Positions 1 through 12,747 of a DNA stretch of 64,000 nt are shown here, one piece after another. The position numbers and the translations under genes were made by a program. The notes beneath the pieces were generated by a model. It was given only the letters and a program-made list of their open reading frames with translations, was not told the origin of the DNA and made no database searches. Numbering within the stretch: position 1 is the stretch's first letter; each line of letters opens with the position of its first letter. Origin of the DNA: Ricordea florida (lineage: Eukaryota > Cnidaria > Anthozoa > Corallimorpharia > Ricordeidae); the NCBI GenBank assembly GCA_949710005.1, contig OX453272.1:43220657-43284656 (forward strand), in the 5' to 3' direction.

Positions 1-398
1 ATGGGGACAGAATATATTTTTAGCGCTGAATCTATATCTCGTTCCATGACTGCGCGGTTTCCATATGGCGCATTGAAATTACAACCACGTGATGAGAAGG
101 GCATCAGCCATTGGTCAGTTAAAATAGTTTCCGGATCTAAAAATAGATTCTGTCCCCTTGTCATAGTAAGAGAACCCAGTATGGAAGATACGTTCTCTTA
201 CCTCATTTTCTCCTGTTTAAACTCAATCCCATTCAACTAAAAATTTCACAAGAAAAACACAAAGGAAATCACTAACCGTGCGGTTTTGGAGATGTAAGTA
301 AGTATAACAACAGTTTTAAAATGTTTGTTGTTCCACGTGAGGTTTGGATGATCTGTGAGATCTTAATAGAGAAGTGTAATCGACTTTTTTGCATCTAC

Positions 399-3300
399 CT
401 GATACTTGAAGGAAGGAATTGCTCGGGTCTTTCGGTTCATACTTTGATGCTACTTGTTCAAAAACTTCCAGAAGATCCATCCCTTTCAGCTCGACCATGT
501 CCACAGTGTTCGGGTAAGGAAAACTGTTCACAATATGACCGTGAGTAATAGGTGCTGTAATAAAGAAGTAATAGCACGTTTGAGCAAAGGTGCGTCCATC
601 AGGGAATGACTATTACGAGATTAAGTTGGTAAGATGTAAGGGAAGCCGATGTTTCGATCATTTCCCCTTCGAATTTGTCTCCCTACTGACGAAGAGCTAA
701 TCCTTGAAATGTCAGCTACCCTCAGATCGTACGTTGGTAAGACATACGCCCCATTTATATGGTCTCGTGTGTCCGAGACAACCCTCCCCTCGAGACAACT
801 TTACGGAGCGTGTACATGAAATTTGACATCTCTGGAAAATGATTGCTAACCCTCGTTCGGCTAATCCAGGTTACGTATCCGACAGAATGGCGCACGAGAA
901 GAAAAGAGCATGTTCTTGTAATCTTTATGTTCGCCTTCTGTCATCTTCTTAAAAAAATAAAAAATGAAACATCCCGCGTCGTGTTGAGAAGTAGCAACAC
1001 ATACTTTTAAATTATCAAAGTGTCCCTATGTCCGGCATTCAAAGGGCAGCCAGACAGAATTTTCCGGCAGTCTGATTTTCTTCACTTTCAGGGTAGACTA
1101 ATGCCAATTAGGTTCAGGATTAGGGCTAGGATACAAGGAATATGGATGTTTATATTAGGCAAAGGTAAAGGCGCACACGAGCCACAGGAGGCCCACACGG
1201 CCGGAGCTTATCCCGGTTTCAATAGCATGAAGCACCTGGAGTATTATTACTCCCCCCTGGATGGGATGCTAGTCCATCGCAGGGTCACCCCCAGCATTGT
1301 ATCGCTGGTACCCATTTATACACCTGGGTGGAGAGAGACAGCGTGGAGTAAAGTTTCTTGTCTAAGTAAACAACACAGTGCCAGCACCAGGGCTCGAACT
1401 CCAAACCTCCTGCTCGGAAGTCCGACACGCTAACCACTACACTGCTGTGCCTCCACGTTTATATTAGGTAATCACCGATATTAAAATCATAGCACGAGAA
1501 AATGTCGACTGCCGGACACCGAGTATATTAAAAATTCTGTCTGGCTGCCCGACATATCATTTTGTTGTCTGGCTGATCAATGGACTACCAGGATTTAGAA
1601 TTATACGAAACTTTTTCAATGCCACGGAGCTTGGAATAATCTTTCTGTTGCAACTAAGAACACGCATTCAGTCTCGCATTTCAAGAAGTGCGCGCGAAGT
1701 GAAATGTGGTGATTAAGATGATTGTAGATCATTTAGGATGTAATGATTATGTAATAGTTGATTTAATTTTAAGCCTTATAAGTTATGATAGTGTTTTTAA
1801 TATGAATGTAATTAGGCATGTTGAACCTATTCTATTGTCTTTTATTCGATGTACATTAATTCTGAAAACCACATTTGGGAGGATTGATAAAAATGTATTG
1901 TAAGTTTTCCAGTTTTACAAAAAGTTTGTTAAAATGCCAATAAACATTTCATGATTAATACCTGACATTAACTAGCACTGCTGGGACTCGTGGTTTTTCG
2001 GAGCCAGCCATGCATATTTGTTTGAACTTAATCTTTAACATGTTTGAAATAAATCTTCCTCAAACTACAACATATTGACCCCGAAATCTGGATAAACCTT
2101 CTGAGGTAATTCTAGGGGTACAGATCGACTCGTTTCCAGCTACCAAACGGACGTCAGCACTCTTCTTCCAAACGGATCACCTACACAGCGTTCCGTACCA
2201 GAGCCTCTCTGTAAGACTCTTTAAGAAAATCCCTTCAAACATTCCAGTGACGTGGATGTAAACACATTTTCCGAGTTTTGACTTTCCTTTTATGGTATCC
2301 AACATCCGAGGCACTGTGTTTGTCTTTACATACGTGTGGGTAACGAAGCTTCTCGCCAGGAGAAAGCACACTACATGCCACAAACCAAAGTCGACTAGAC
2401 TTCCAGTAACGCATCCTCGCAATTTAGGTTATGACGTAAACAAGTTGAAGGGATTTGTTGATGGTCCCCTCGCAGCTCGTTCGGACAGAGTAATATTAAA
2501 TCACATCTGCATCTGGGATAGTGCTCACGCCGAACCATTCATTGATGCTCAACGGGCAGCCTGAGCTAAGAATCAACGCACCAACTGCTCTCTTAGATCA
2601 ACTGGTAGGGTGTCTCACGCACTCGACCTTCTTTAGGGAACAGCGACAGGAATTTTACAGTATTATTCAGAAAGCTGGTAAAAACACCACAACTCACTTT
2701 TCCCCGCGTATCATGGAAGATTTGAAGCTGTAGAGGTCACAATGAAGAAGCTGTAGAGGTCACAATGAAGAAGCTAGAAGACTCCAATGATGCATCACAC
2801 ACATGTGACCCAACTAAGAAGTCACAAAGAAATGGTTTCAAGCTTTCGAGCTTTCGAGCTTGTCTCCAGGGAAAGAACAAGGAAAATCAAGACAAAAAAA
2901 TCCAAACACTAACATGCCATAGACCTCTCAGATGACCAGGAGAGGAGTGAATATGAGGATGACTTTGATCTCAATGCCACATCGGCTTATACCCTACACG
3001 AGCCTCGTGAGGTGTTTGCTCCAGTAATTTTTCACTTGAAAGGTAAGAACAATCCAATTCTAAGAAGCAAGGTTGACACAGGAGCAATGGTGAGCTATAT
3101 ACTAACAACAATGCTTCCACAAATTGTACTCTCTACAAAGGACCTAAAACCCAGTGATGCCACCATCCGAGGTATACGTATGTCCGGAGCAGATTTTCAG
3201 AACTGTGGAACCGTAGATATTAATGTAACCTGCAAGCATGCTTTCATTTTTGGTCTTGGATTTTGTAAAAATTTCAAGCTTGTAATTATTGCTCCTGTGT

Positions 3301-6300
3301 GCTTACAGCAAAGCATATCTTTGGAACCCAATCAAGTGGACGTTGTTCACATTACTGATAAATCCGAAGCTGACTACCACAAGCTTAAGCAGAAGTGGAA
3401 AGTGCACCTTCCTCTGGGGAGGGAAACATGTGACCCCCAGAAAGACCTGAAACAGGTCTTTCCAGAAACCTTTGACGGCCAAGTTTATCTCTTTGAAGGG
3501 GAAGTTAGCCTGAAACTCTCATCCGATGCAAAACCGGTTCAGCTACCACCCCGTACTGTGCTACAAAGCATTATGCCTCAACTAAAGAAGGCGCTAGACA
3601 AGATGGAGCATGAAGGGATCATCCGACCCTGCCCAGAAATGACGGAGTGGGTGCTCAATATTGTCACTGTTGTCAAGAAGGATGGATCTGTACGCTCGTG
3701 ACTTGATCCAAGAAACCTAAACAAGTACTTGATCCGTAATGTCCACTACACTGCATCCTAGGAGGATGCACACCACAGCTTCAAAAATGGTCAGTACGTC
3801 TCCACTCTCGACTCAAAAAGTGGTTGCTGGACCAAAAAGCTTGATGACAGTAGTCAACTACTTACTGCATTGAATACACCCTTTAAGAGGTACTGCTTTG
3901 TGCACTTGCCTTTTGGGCTCTCAGCGTCATCAGAAATGTTCTGTGAGCAAATAGGTCGAGTTCTCTTTGGCATCCCCGGGACGTTAATTGTTCCCATGTG
4001 CAGACGATGTCAAGGTACAGGGCTCCACAGAGGAACTTCACGACATTCACCTATTACAGACTGTGGAGCGAGCACGAAAAACAGGAATTAAATTTAACCA
4101 AGACAAGTGCTGCATCAAGAATAAGCAAAATGAGTACTTCGGACTCATCTTCACTCCACAGGGTATTAAACCGTGTCCAAAGAACGTCAAGAGTGTTGTA
4201 AAGCTAGCTGCGCCGAAATATAAGCAAGAACTACAAAGCCTCCTCGGTACAGTGAATTTCATGTCTACATTCATCCCAAACCTAACCAGGAAAACCCATC
4301 TGATGCGAAGCCTGTTAAAGCGTGACACACATTTCTTATGGACGAGTGATATTGCAAAAGGAACTAGACATCGTTAAGAAGAACATCATCAATGCTGTCC
4401 AGCTAACTCACTACGATCCACACAGACCAGCTGCCATCGATACCGATGCATCCTCAAAAGGTCTCGGTGCCCTACTTATTCAAGATGAGAAACCTGTACG
4501 CTTTCTTAGCAAAGCTGCTGAAGCCAACTATTCCAACATAGAGAAGGAGCTGCTAGCTGTTCTGTTCCCCTGTGAAAGGCTCCACATGTACGCCTTTGGG
4601 CAGAACGTCTCCGTGTGCAACAGACCACAAACCCTTACAGTCAATATTTAAAAAACCAATCAGCCTGGCTTCAGCTAGATTACAGAGAATGCTCCTGCGT
4701 CTCTCCAAGTAGGACATTCAAGTGGCTATGTTGGATCAAATTTAAAGAGTGATCTGCGCGTTTGATTGAGCCGTGCAATACTAAGAAGATCTTTGTCTGA
4801 AACATCAATATTGCTCAGATTTTAAAGATGGAACCAAATCGACTCGAATCACTTCAAGGGGAGACTAAGTCTGAACCCAACCTGACTCAGCTGACTGATC
4901 TCATTATCACCGGCTAACCAGACAGCATGCAAGATCTACCGGAGAACCTGCATCCCGTCTGGTGTATACGAGATGAATTAGCAGTTTTTGCATAGACTTT
5001 TCATGAAGGGGAACAGAGTTGTCATCCCAAAAGGTATGGGACAAGGAACCCTCAATCGTCTGCATGATGCACATCAAGGTCTTACTTCGACACTCTAACG
5101 TGCAAGACGCACTGCCTAGTGGCTTAAGCTACAGGATGATATCATGGAGATGATTCAGAAGTGTGATGGAAGCAGAAGCATGGAAACAAAAAGCCAAGAA
5201 CTTTAGAACGTCAAATCACAGCAGCACGTCTAATGGAAATCTTAGGAATGGATCTGATGAACTTTCGAGGTCAACACGCCCTAATCATCGTTGATTACTT
5301 TTTCGACTTCGTCAGCTATGACGCCGTTTGCAGTGAGACGACTGAAGCAGTGACAAAAGTGTTGAACAAAAACTTCAGGAAATTTGGACTGCCTGAGAAA
5401 GTTATCTCTAACAATGGCCCGTGCTTCAGCTCTACAAGCTTCCAGTGCTTTTGTGATCTACGTGACATTGGGCACATAACATCCTGTCCTTATTATCACC
5501 AAAGCAATGGTCGAGCAGAAAGGGCAATTGCCACCATTGAAAAGAGCTTCAAAAAGAGCATAAATGCCATTGAAATCACTAAAGTATTGACAACATACCT
5601 TGATACTCCAGTGAATGACACTTTACCATCACCGGCAGAGCTATTTTACAACAGACAAATCAACACTCGCCTGAGCATGACGATAATTCCAGTCCCACGG
5701 ACTGATCAGCAAAAAGCTCTCCTCAGTGATAAATGCTCGGCGCACTTAAAGGCATCAAAGCAAGACATCCCAAGCTATATGTTCCAGACCAGCCTATCGG
5801 GTTTACTGATGAAAGTTCAAAGGAGTGGAGACCAGGATACATTGAGTCCAAAGACGCTGCACCAGACTCATACTGAATCATCAATGATCAGAGCTACCGA
5901 AGGCTCAGACGTAACAAACACGACATCAAGCCGCGTTTCTCTACCATTGCACCACACCAACCTCAGCTGCAGATCCCTGTGAGATAAGGAGAGAACTTTT
6001 CAGATTCAGATCCAACACTGACAACTTCTGTAACAGCACCAGCTGTCTCCAGAGCAAAAGAACCGGTCCAGTCAGTACATCCTCCGACAAATGTGTCACA
6101 ATCTGTGCCAAGATCACCATCAGCCACCAGCACCAAGAAAGTAATACTGAAGGAGCCGCCGACTGTTGAAGAGTAATTCGTACGACAGAGATACTTACCG
6201 GACTTTTCGTTGCACATGCAGTTTCATTGTGTAGTTCATTTACGCCGTTGTTTCGTCCTACCCTGGTCGACGTTTTAGCGTGGTCGTGTCTTCCTTGATT

Positions 6301-9300
6301 TCCCTAGTGATACCTCTCATAAACAGCTCTAAATAAAGCGAGAATCGGCGACCACAGTTTCATTTAGCTACGACTCTATTCTGTTTAATCTTGAACCAAA
6401 ACACCAGCGCAAGGATTACCCGAAAGCCCCAGCATTATTCACCATCTAGCAGGTGAATGGTGTTGAATATCCTGAGATAGTGAGCCAATCGGATATTTCA
6501 TAATGCCAAGGTTGCTGGGTTGGTTTATATCAGATTTTCATAAAATCTCATATTTTAGTTTTGTATTATCGGTGAAGTTGCGTAATCCAATTTAGTAGCT
6601 GCTGAATATAAGTCTTAATAAAGTATCTCTCTATCGATCTGCCTATTCATCTATCTTTCTATCTGCCTATCTCTCTATCTTTCTAGCTATCTAACCGGGA
6701 TGAATGTATAAATGCCATCTGCATACCATCCACAGATACATCAATAGATGCAGTGATCCTGTCACTGTTCTGAATTGCAATGCTTGCATCTGTCCACTGT
6801 TTGGCGCTAGCTGATTGGTTGCTGTAGTGAAACACAAACGCATCAGTGACGAGATTTCCCAGGTTGCATTCTTTGAGCAAACACTCTGGTTTGCTATTGT
6901 TCAGGAAAACGTAGCTCTCACCAACTTTTACCTGACATGATAAATGGAAAGTTTTCAGTGAATATCAAAGAACTATTAAGAATTTCGTTAGGGGTGGGGG
7001 TAGGGGAGGGGGATGGTGAAGGGGGTGGGGGAGGAGGGAAGCGTGAAGTTGGGGGAGGGGTGGGGCGTGGGGGAGGGGTAGGGGCGTGGGAGTAGGGAGG
7101 GAGGCAATGTTAGAGCACTGGTGAGAGCATTCGCCGCCCACCTCTATTACTCGGGTACGAATCTGGGGGTCTCACGTGGGTTGAGTTTGTTGTTGCTTCT
7201 ATGTTTGCTCCGAGGGCGTTTTTTCTTGATTGTCTAGTTTTCGTCCCTCCATAAAAGCAAATATTCCCAAATTCCTATTCGATCAGGATTCGAGGGTAGC
7301 AGGTTTTTCAGTCTGAACTGAGACATTAAGTTATTATTGCCGATATACCAGAGCTAAAAAAATTGGTCATTACTTACATCTGATACTTCATCAACAGCAA
7401 TTTTCATCTGTTGCACTTGTTGTTCAATTGCTTGGTCTTGCGGCACTGAACTGTTGAGCAATATTGGATTTCCGCTCCACGCTGTCACCTTTCCAGTATC
7501 ATCAAAATCAACTTTAAGGCGACCAAGGTATTTTCCATAAGCAAAGGCCTGTACAACCAATGCCTTGGAGTCTGGATTGTCTTTCTGTTGTATAACCAGT
7601 GGATAAGGCCCGTATGCTTTCTCAGTCGAGGGAGGCGTTCCTTTAATGAAAAAAAAGAACAATAAAAGACATAATGACGTCTGAGCTGTGGATCCATTGT
7701 TGTATCCCTAGTCCAAGAATGGTCGATGACGGCGCCCAAATTTTATAAGCAACTTTTTCGATTAAAGGCAACTTTTGAGCAACTTTCGAGGATATTTTGA
7801 GGAGCCTTTGGTTCAGTGTAAGTATTTGGGCAACTGTGAACCTACCCCTCCCCTAACCCAACATTAACGCAAACCTTTTAACTTTTATAACTATAACTAT
7901 AACGTTTTTCGTTAGGGCAGGGGTAGGCGCACAGTTGGCCAGATACTTACATTGATCTCAATATTTTAAAAATTTTTGAGCAATATTTTAACACATTTTA
8001 TCTGGATCTGTCTTGGTTTAGCTACATAATTGTGTTAGGAAACAGCGTCTAAACTGACCTGTGTACAAGAATGTGTTACTGTGTCCTCCCACCACAATGT
8101 CCACCCCATCCACCTCTGCCACCTTTTTGTCCGTTTCGATTCCAGCATGACCAACAGCAATAATCTTGTTGATATTTTGTTTCTTGAGTTCGTTCACAGC
8201 GCTTCTGACCGATTCCACTTCTGGTAAGAAATGGACGTTGGGGCCTGGACCAGGCTTGGCGAGCCTGTAAATAACAATAATCACAACACTGACAAGTCTC
8301 TCCCCTCCATCCCCATTTATGTCTAGAATGTACTGCAAGTATTTTTTAGTAAGTACTTCATGTTATATATGTGTTTAGGGCAGATGTTGGTGACCAGGAC
8401 ACTTTGTTATGGCATGGGCTCCTTGTTATGGCTAATGTAAGGACGATGATTCCAAGTGGGATCACAACCTGGGCATATTTCTTTTAAGATAAAAACTTCC
8501 GCTCTGAAGCTACTGTATAGATCAACCAATAGCAACCATTACTGATGGGCTCCTGACAACAAATCCGTTTTTATCTCAGACTTTTTAATCAACTAAAACG
8601 TAAAAAATCTCTCATAAAGCGAGATACTACATTACATCACTATCAAACAGCAAAATGGCAGACGTGTATTTTCTAAATACACACAATTCGGAATCATAAA
8701 CATTTTTATCTTTTAAGTCATATATCTTGTGAGGTCAGGGTTTGCACTTGGGTAGCCTGTGCTCACGCCCTAAAACATTTGGGACCAATGTCAGTATCTA
8801 GGCAACTGTGCACCTACCCCTCCCCTAACCCAACAAGTTATAATAAGTTAAAAAAGATAGCGTTAATGTTGGGTTAGGGGAGGGGTAGGTGCACAGTTGG
8901 CCAGATACTTACATTAACCCAAGATTTGCATACACTACCAAACCCATGTTTTTCTAAAAAAACTACTGCCCTGCACTCCAATGACTTTTGTTTTTATTGC
9001 ATTTATTTATTTATTTTTATTTTTTTCATCTCATTGTTTTCACCACCGTTTGCTCTTCTAATTCATTTGTGTTTAGTTTTCTTGTGTAAATAACTAATTC
9101 TGAAGTTGAACTTACTCTGGGGTGCTTTCAAGAACAAATCCCACAACCCCTATCTTCTCTCCACTAACGTTGAACACTTTATATCTAGTGAAAAGCTGTG
9201 GAGACTTGGGCCAGCGAGGCTCTTGGGACACATTGAGGTTCGCCACCACCACAGAGAAATTGAATTCTTTCAGAAAGGACACGAGGTTTTCCACGCCGTC

Positions 9301-11177
9301 GTCAAACTCATGGTTTCCAAGGGCCTGGTGATAAATTAGAGCCGTGTCAAATGGCTTTCATTTTTTTTTAAAAATTAGTTTATAATACTTAATGACGTAA
9401 TATCTTTATTGGTTTTTCAGAAACAATGCGGTGTATATTAACAAAATGTAATATGACTACTATAAAGAATATCATAAGTAAAATAATGTTAGATATGCTA
9501 AAAATATATCGAATAAAATACATCTATTTTGCAATCACAGGTGATCCCTGCAATTTGATTGGCCCATAACAGTGTGATTTATCCACGAATCGCACTATCT
9601 TAGGATCTAAATCACATCCTTTTTTTTCAGCCAATGAGAATAAGCATAAAAATAAAATAACTAATCAAATTTACAATAAAATATTGAGCGCGCGAGAACG
9701 GATAGCGCGACTGGGTGTTGTCCTTCAGTTGAAGGTGTAAGTCTCGCGCCTTTCGCGTGAGAGGTCTCGTCTGTGGTTGCTGACACTCGAGTAATTCAAT
9801 TCTTGAATCGAGCCTCTTGCGTTACTCTGTGTGGAGGTGAGACGGCATGACGATAGGTGTCATTCGTTTAAATTGATACCACTATAGATTCGTTTATTTT
9901 TAATTAATATGTTGGTAATGTTTTTCACATCGAGTGTCGGAGAAGTTTGATTCCATATATTGGATATGATGTAGCCGCTGATTTTATTTTTATATGTATT
10001 TTGTTCACTTTAAAGGAGAAGCAAATTTGTCCGTTTGTGGTTGAGCTTGCTATAAAGATGCCTTTTATTCACGATCTACACGGCTAAACACACGGAAACA
10101 AAAACATGTCGAGTTTTATGGAACTAATAAATTGTTCACACAATAAAGACCTCTATTAACGCAGCGTGTTAAAAATCATAGCCTAGAGCATAATATATTC
10201 AATACAAACGACTTAACCTACGCCTTGAAAAACAACAACCTCCGAGATGTCGTTTTTGTACGTTTTTCTTCGTTAGTCAAACTAGCGTTTTAAGAAAAGT
10301 TTTCCAACAACTGTTAACCGCATGAAGTGAATATAGGGCTCAAATATAGAGTGTTAATTAGTTCCTGGGGAGACCTCGCCCACTCTGAGTCAAGTTCTTA
10401 TTCTTTTGTGTGGTAAATGTTTTGTCATGGTCGCTCGCACCGTTTTGTCTCACGACTACTGGGGTTTATTTGTCTGGTCCCATGTACTTATTTCTTTTTC
10501 AAAGAATATTTGTAACTTCTGACCACCCGAGGCATCAAGTACAGATTCAGTTTGTCGGCTGTGAAAAGCCAGGGTCGTAAATTAATAGGATTATAGATAT
10601 TCGCTGGGTTTGACTTCTTGGCAGGAAATCCCCTCTAAGCGGGTCAGATCGCTACGGGTACGAAATTTTACTCTAAATACAAGAAATGTTTTCACCCAAC
10701 TGCGTAACTGAGAGCATAAAAAATTATGCAAATTACTTTGAAATGTCAACTCTTCTCTAGCTTGTCCGTTCAGTTAGATATTTCAAATGCAAATGCTTAG
10801 TTCAAAGCAGAATTGCTATCGCTTACCAATGCATTGTATCCGAGCTGGTTCATGAACTTACTCGTTGCATTTCCACGGTAAACTTCATACCACAATGTAC
10901 CAGTTAACACGTCACCGCCAGAAACCAATAAAACGTTCTTTTCTTTATTTCTGATTCGTTTTAACATGGTTGCACGCCGCGCCACACCACCAAAACACTT
11001 CTTTGCTTGTGCATCCTTTGGAAAGCACTTGTAACCTTTGGCGTCGGTTTCCTCGAAGCGTCCGTGGTTGTCATTTGTGTGCAAAAGCGTCAGAGAAAAG
11101 CATTGTACGGAGGAAATGAAAAGCGAAAAGGCGATCAACAAATCCCACGAAATTAAACTGAACGCTGCCCTTTTCAT
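399..11177 (-). CDS. ecto-5'-nucleotidase-like gene (NT5E family), 6 exons visible, 3' end outside window
   Basis: Reads leftwards as exons 11177-10827, 9324-9116, 8264-8059, 7640-7378, 6931-6727 and 554-399. All junctions are GT-AG and codon phase is kept at each. The ATG at 11177 opens a signal peptide (residues about 1-26). Family motifs follow in order: metal-binding LLHTNDNHGR, a GGD loop, GNHEFDDG, VGHAGIETD, GGHSNTFLYTGTPPS, GNPILLNSS, ECNLGNLVTDA, and in the last visible exon PYPNTVDMVELKG. These are the metallophosphatase domain and the start of the substrate-binding C-terminal domain of secreted or GPI-anchored enzymes that hydrolyse extracellular AMP to adenosine. The remaining C-terminal exons must lie left of base 1. 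The 6.2 kb intron between the last two exons holds the Ty3/gypsy relic. UshA/apyrase-type relatives are an alternative, but the motif spacing favours animal NT5E. Confidence 0.9.
1028..1570. mobile_element. inverted-repeat (MITE-like) element split by a SINE
   Basis: GGGCAGCCAGACAGAAT at about 1044-1061 recurs inverted at about 1537-1553. A second matched pair, CCGGCAGTC and GACTGCCGG, lies just inside. The terminal repeats are imperfect, with small indels. The interior is largely occupied by the SINE at 1160-1456. There is no coding capacity. It lies in an intron of the 5'-nucleotidase gene. Exact ends and target duplication could not be fixed by eye. Confidence 0.5.
1160..1456 (-). mobile_element. 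tRNA-derived SINE with 12-bp target duplication
   Basis: On the minus strand the element begins with a tRNA-like head carrying an A-box-like TAGTGGTTAGCG and a B-box-like GAGTTCGAGCCC. A body follows that includes an ACCTGGGTGGAGAGAG segment common in cnidarian and other invertebrate SINEs, then a TTTACC-type tail. The 12-bp direct repeat GTTTATATTAGG flanks it exactly (1148-1159 and 1457-1468), so this is a precise retroposition event. RNA polymerase III boxes imply transcription from its own promoter when active; mobilisation would need a LINE in trans. Confidence 0.85.
2470..2900 (+). pseudogene. possible gag remnant of the Ty3/gypsy element, with a short tandem repeat
   Basis: Interrupted open frames upstream of the pol relic include a segment ending EQRQEFYSIIQK, faintly like retrotransposon gag helices. 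About 2722-2770 holds a tandem duplication of a unit containing AAGCTGTAGAGGTCACAATG. Assignment to gag rests mostly on position before pol; the motif evidence is weak. Confidence 0.3.
2910..5985 (+). pseudogene. decayed Ty3/gypsy pol (protease, RT, RNase H, integrase)
   Basis: Pieces lie in correct order but in several frames. An aspartic protease with VDTGA is at about 3075. Reverse transcriptase starts with PVQLPPR and IVTVVKKDGSVRS, then a TGA at 3700. RT continues with FGLSASSEMF at 3915 and a damaged catalytic box reading CADD near 3998. RT connection runs 3988-4377. RNase H has AAIDTDASSKGLGALL and NIEKELLAVLF (4322-4651). The integrase core at 5233-5982 has GMDLMNF, ISNNGPCFSS and HQSNGRAERA. 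Many stops and frameshifts make it inactive. Sequence at about 6180-6360 resembles an LTR end (AATAAAGCGAGAATCGGCGA), but no matching 5' LTR was found. Confidence 0.85.
6180..6365 (+). repeat. possible 3' LTR remnant of the Ty3/gypsy element
   Basis: Follows the integrase relic directly and contains a polyadenylation-like AATAAAG followed by a GCGAGAATCGGCGACC stretch, as expected near an R-U5 boundary. No partner copy is seen upstream, so the call is positional. Confidence 0.35.
6623..6693. repeat. degenerate (CTAT/CTGC)n microsatellite
   Basis: Imperfect tetranucleotide runs of the TATC/TGCC type lie in the 5'-nucleotidase intron, just downstream of the 6727-6931 exon on the minus strand. 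Confidence 0.8.
6987..7105 (+). repeat. G-rich simple sequence
   Basis: About 120 bases of almost uninterrupted GGGG-T/A/C runs on the plus strand (C-rich on the transcribed gene's sense strand), within an intron. Several G-tracts of four or more are spaced closely enough for G-quadruplex formation. Confidence 0.8.
7816..7951. mobile_element. short MITE, copy 1 (intronic)
   Basis: Terminal inverted repeats of about 45 bp (GTAAGTATTTGGGCAACTGTG and its inverted partner ending ACTTACATT) flank a short AT-rich centre. A second copy is at 8787-8915. Both sit in introns of the 5'-nucleotidase gene. No coding capacity. Confidence 0.75.
8787..8915. mobile_element. short MITE, copy 2 (intronic)
   Basis: Same family as the element at 7816-7951. 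The arms here are better preserved: AACTGTGCACCTACCCCTCC on the left and its complement on the right, with outer ends AATGTCAGTATCT and AGATACTTACATT. Confidence 0.8.
9325..10826. other. first intron of the 5'-nucleotidase gene, no gene seen
   Basis: Between exon 1 (ending 10827) and exon 2 (starting 9324). AT-rich; no open frame resembling a gene was recognised. This is normal for a first intron. Confidence 0.7.
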
Positions 11178-12470
11178 GTCGAAGTACAATTGCAACTGAA
11201 TGCAAAATTGCAGCTGTCACAGCCAAACCAGAAAGCAAACGCCGCTATGGAAACACGACGTTTGAGCGAGAATGACCACCTATATAGTGTTATTTTATAG
11301 TGTTAAAAAGTGCACTATCTACTGCCTAGCGCCTCGGAGTAAAACCTTCTAAACAATATTTTCGTGATTCATATTGCTTTTAATGCGTCTTTTTAATTTT
11401 TTTATGAAAAGGAACATAAAATATGGTCCTCATTACTCGTACCTAATGAGGTATCCGAGTCATAAATTCGTTTGAATTTCAGTTTCCTGTCCAACAAAAT
11501 ACACAACAGAAACCACGTGGAAGTGATTTTATTGGATAAAGCAAAACATGACATCATGCTAGGCAATACATTTAACCTCCCTCTGCTAACTAAGGATGGG
11601 CCGATACCACTTTTTCTATTCGATACGATACCGAATACGATATTTACCTTTTTTCTTCGATGTCGATATCGATATCGATACTATGACGTCATTGCGTTAA
11701 AGTCACGTAATCTTCTTGATTTACACTGTTATGGTGCTTCGATTGGCGGTCTGGAAGCAGAATTGATCTATAAAACGTCTGACATATTTTCTACAAACAG
11801 ACATTTGCATGCACACGTACGTCAATTCTAAGAAAAAAAGAATCGGATTAAGGACTGTGCACAGTTGATCAGTTCACTCCTCCATCGCTCACACGTCACG
11901 TCTCGCGTACCTGTTTGGATTTTGATTTCTGACTTCGGATTTTCCCAATGAATTTTACGCCATCGGTAAATACACCAGTCAAGCCAGAGGCCGTTTATTT
12001 TGTTACATATCTGAAATTGGTATTCAGTATTTTTTATTAAGGTTTTTGTTTTATCATGCTTTGAGAAGAAGAAAAGAGTTTCAAGAAAGACACAAATCCT
12101 CATTGATTTTGCACCATTTCTATGTTTATTTATGTTGTAACCGGCTGGAACAGAACGGTGAATGAGGTCAGTTTTATACTATTATTTTGACTGTAGCCAA
12201 GACAACTGTATAGCACCAGAATGAATCTAAAGAGATCACTGGTATTCTTTTACAAATAACTTGTTTTTCGTAGTTCAAAGACTGTTACAACATTCCCAAT
12301 TTTGTAATGAAAGCTGCACTGAGAAAGATTGATTATCACGTACGTCGTCATTTGAAAGGAGACAAACCACTTATTCTGACATTAATATTATGTATGTAGT
12401 TATGATGTATCTTGTAAACAATATAATGAAGGAAAGTGCCGGTCTCTTTTCGTACTTTTATTGTCTCTAG
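11178..12470. other. region upstream of the 5'-nucleotidase gene; hAT-like debris
   Basis: Presumably contains the promoter of the minus-strand nucleotidase gene, but no clear TATA or initiator could be singled out. From about 11594, AAGGATGGGCCGATACC followed by repeated CGATACCGA/TCGATATCGAT words resembles ends of non-autonomous hAT elements. No coding region is supported. Confidence 0.4.
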
Positions 12471-12476
12471 AACTTG

Positions 12477-12597
12477 AGTAGTGGGAAAGTGCGGATTCTG
12501 GCTCAATGGGTGTGGTCATTATTTTTTTTTGGCTCAAAAATGGGTTTTTGGGTGTGGTCATTAATTTTCCGGCTCAAAGTGGTTTTATGCAAATTAG
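12477..12597 (+). repeat. left terminal inverted repeat of the Polinton
   Basis: 121 bp, starting AGTAGTGGGAAAG and ending GCAAATTAG. It matches the inverted right end with a handful of mismatches near the tip and one base of difference in a T-run. It contains internal repeats: GGCTCAA at 12500, 12531 and 12571, and GTGTGGTCATTA at 12510 and 12552. Confidence 0.95.
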
Positions 12598-12747
12598 TTT
12601 AGTGTAATTTCGAAGTATTTTTTCATTTTAGTATTTTGGGGCGTGGCCATTTGGGGATGAACGTTACAAATGTTAAAAAATTTAAAGTTAAGCTTTTTTG
12701 AGCTAGTGATTGTTTTAAGGATTGACAATTGTTAAAATAATTTCAAT

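Noticed and set aside
1..240. 79-codon open frame at the window start
   Set aside because: Lies in an intron of the 5'-nucleotidase gene on the opposite strand and shows no family resemblance.
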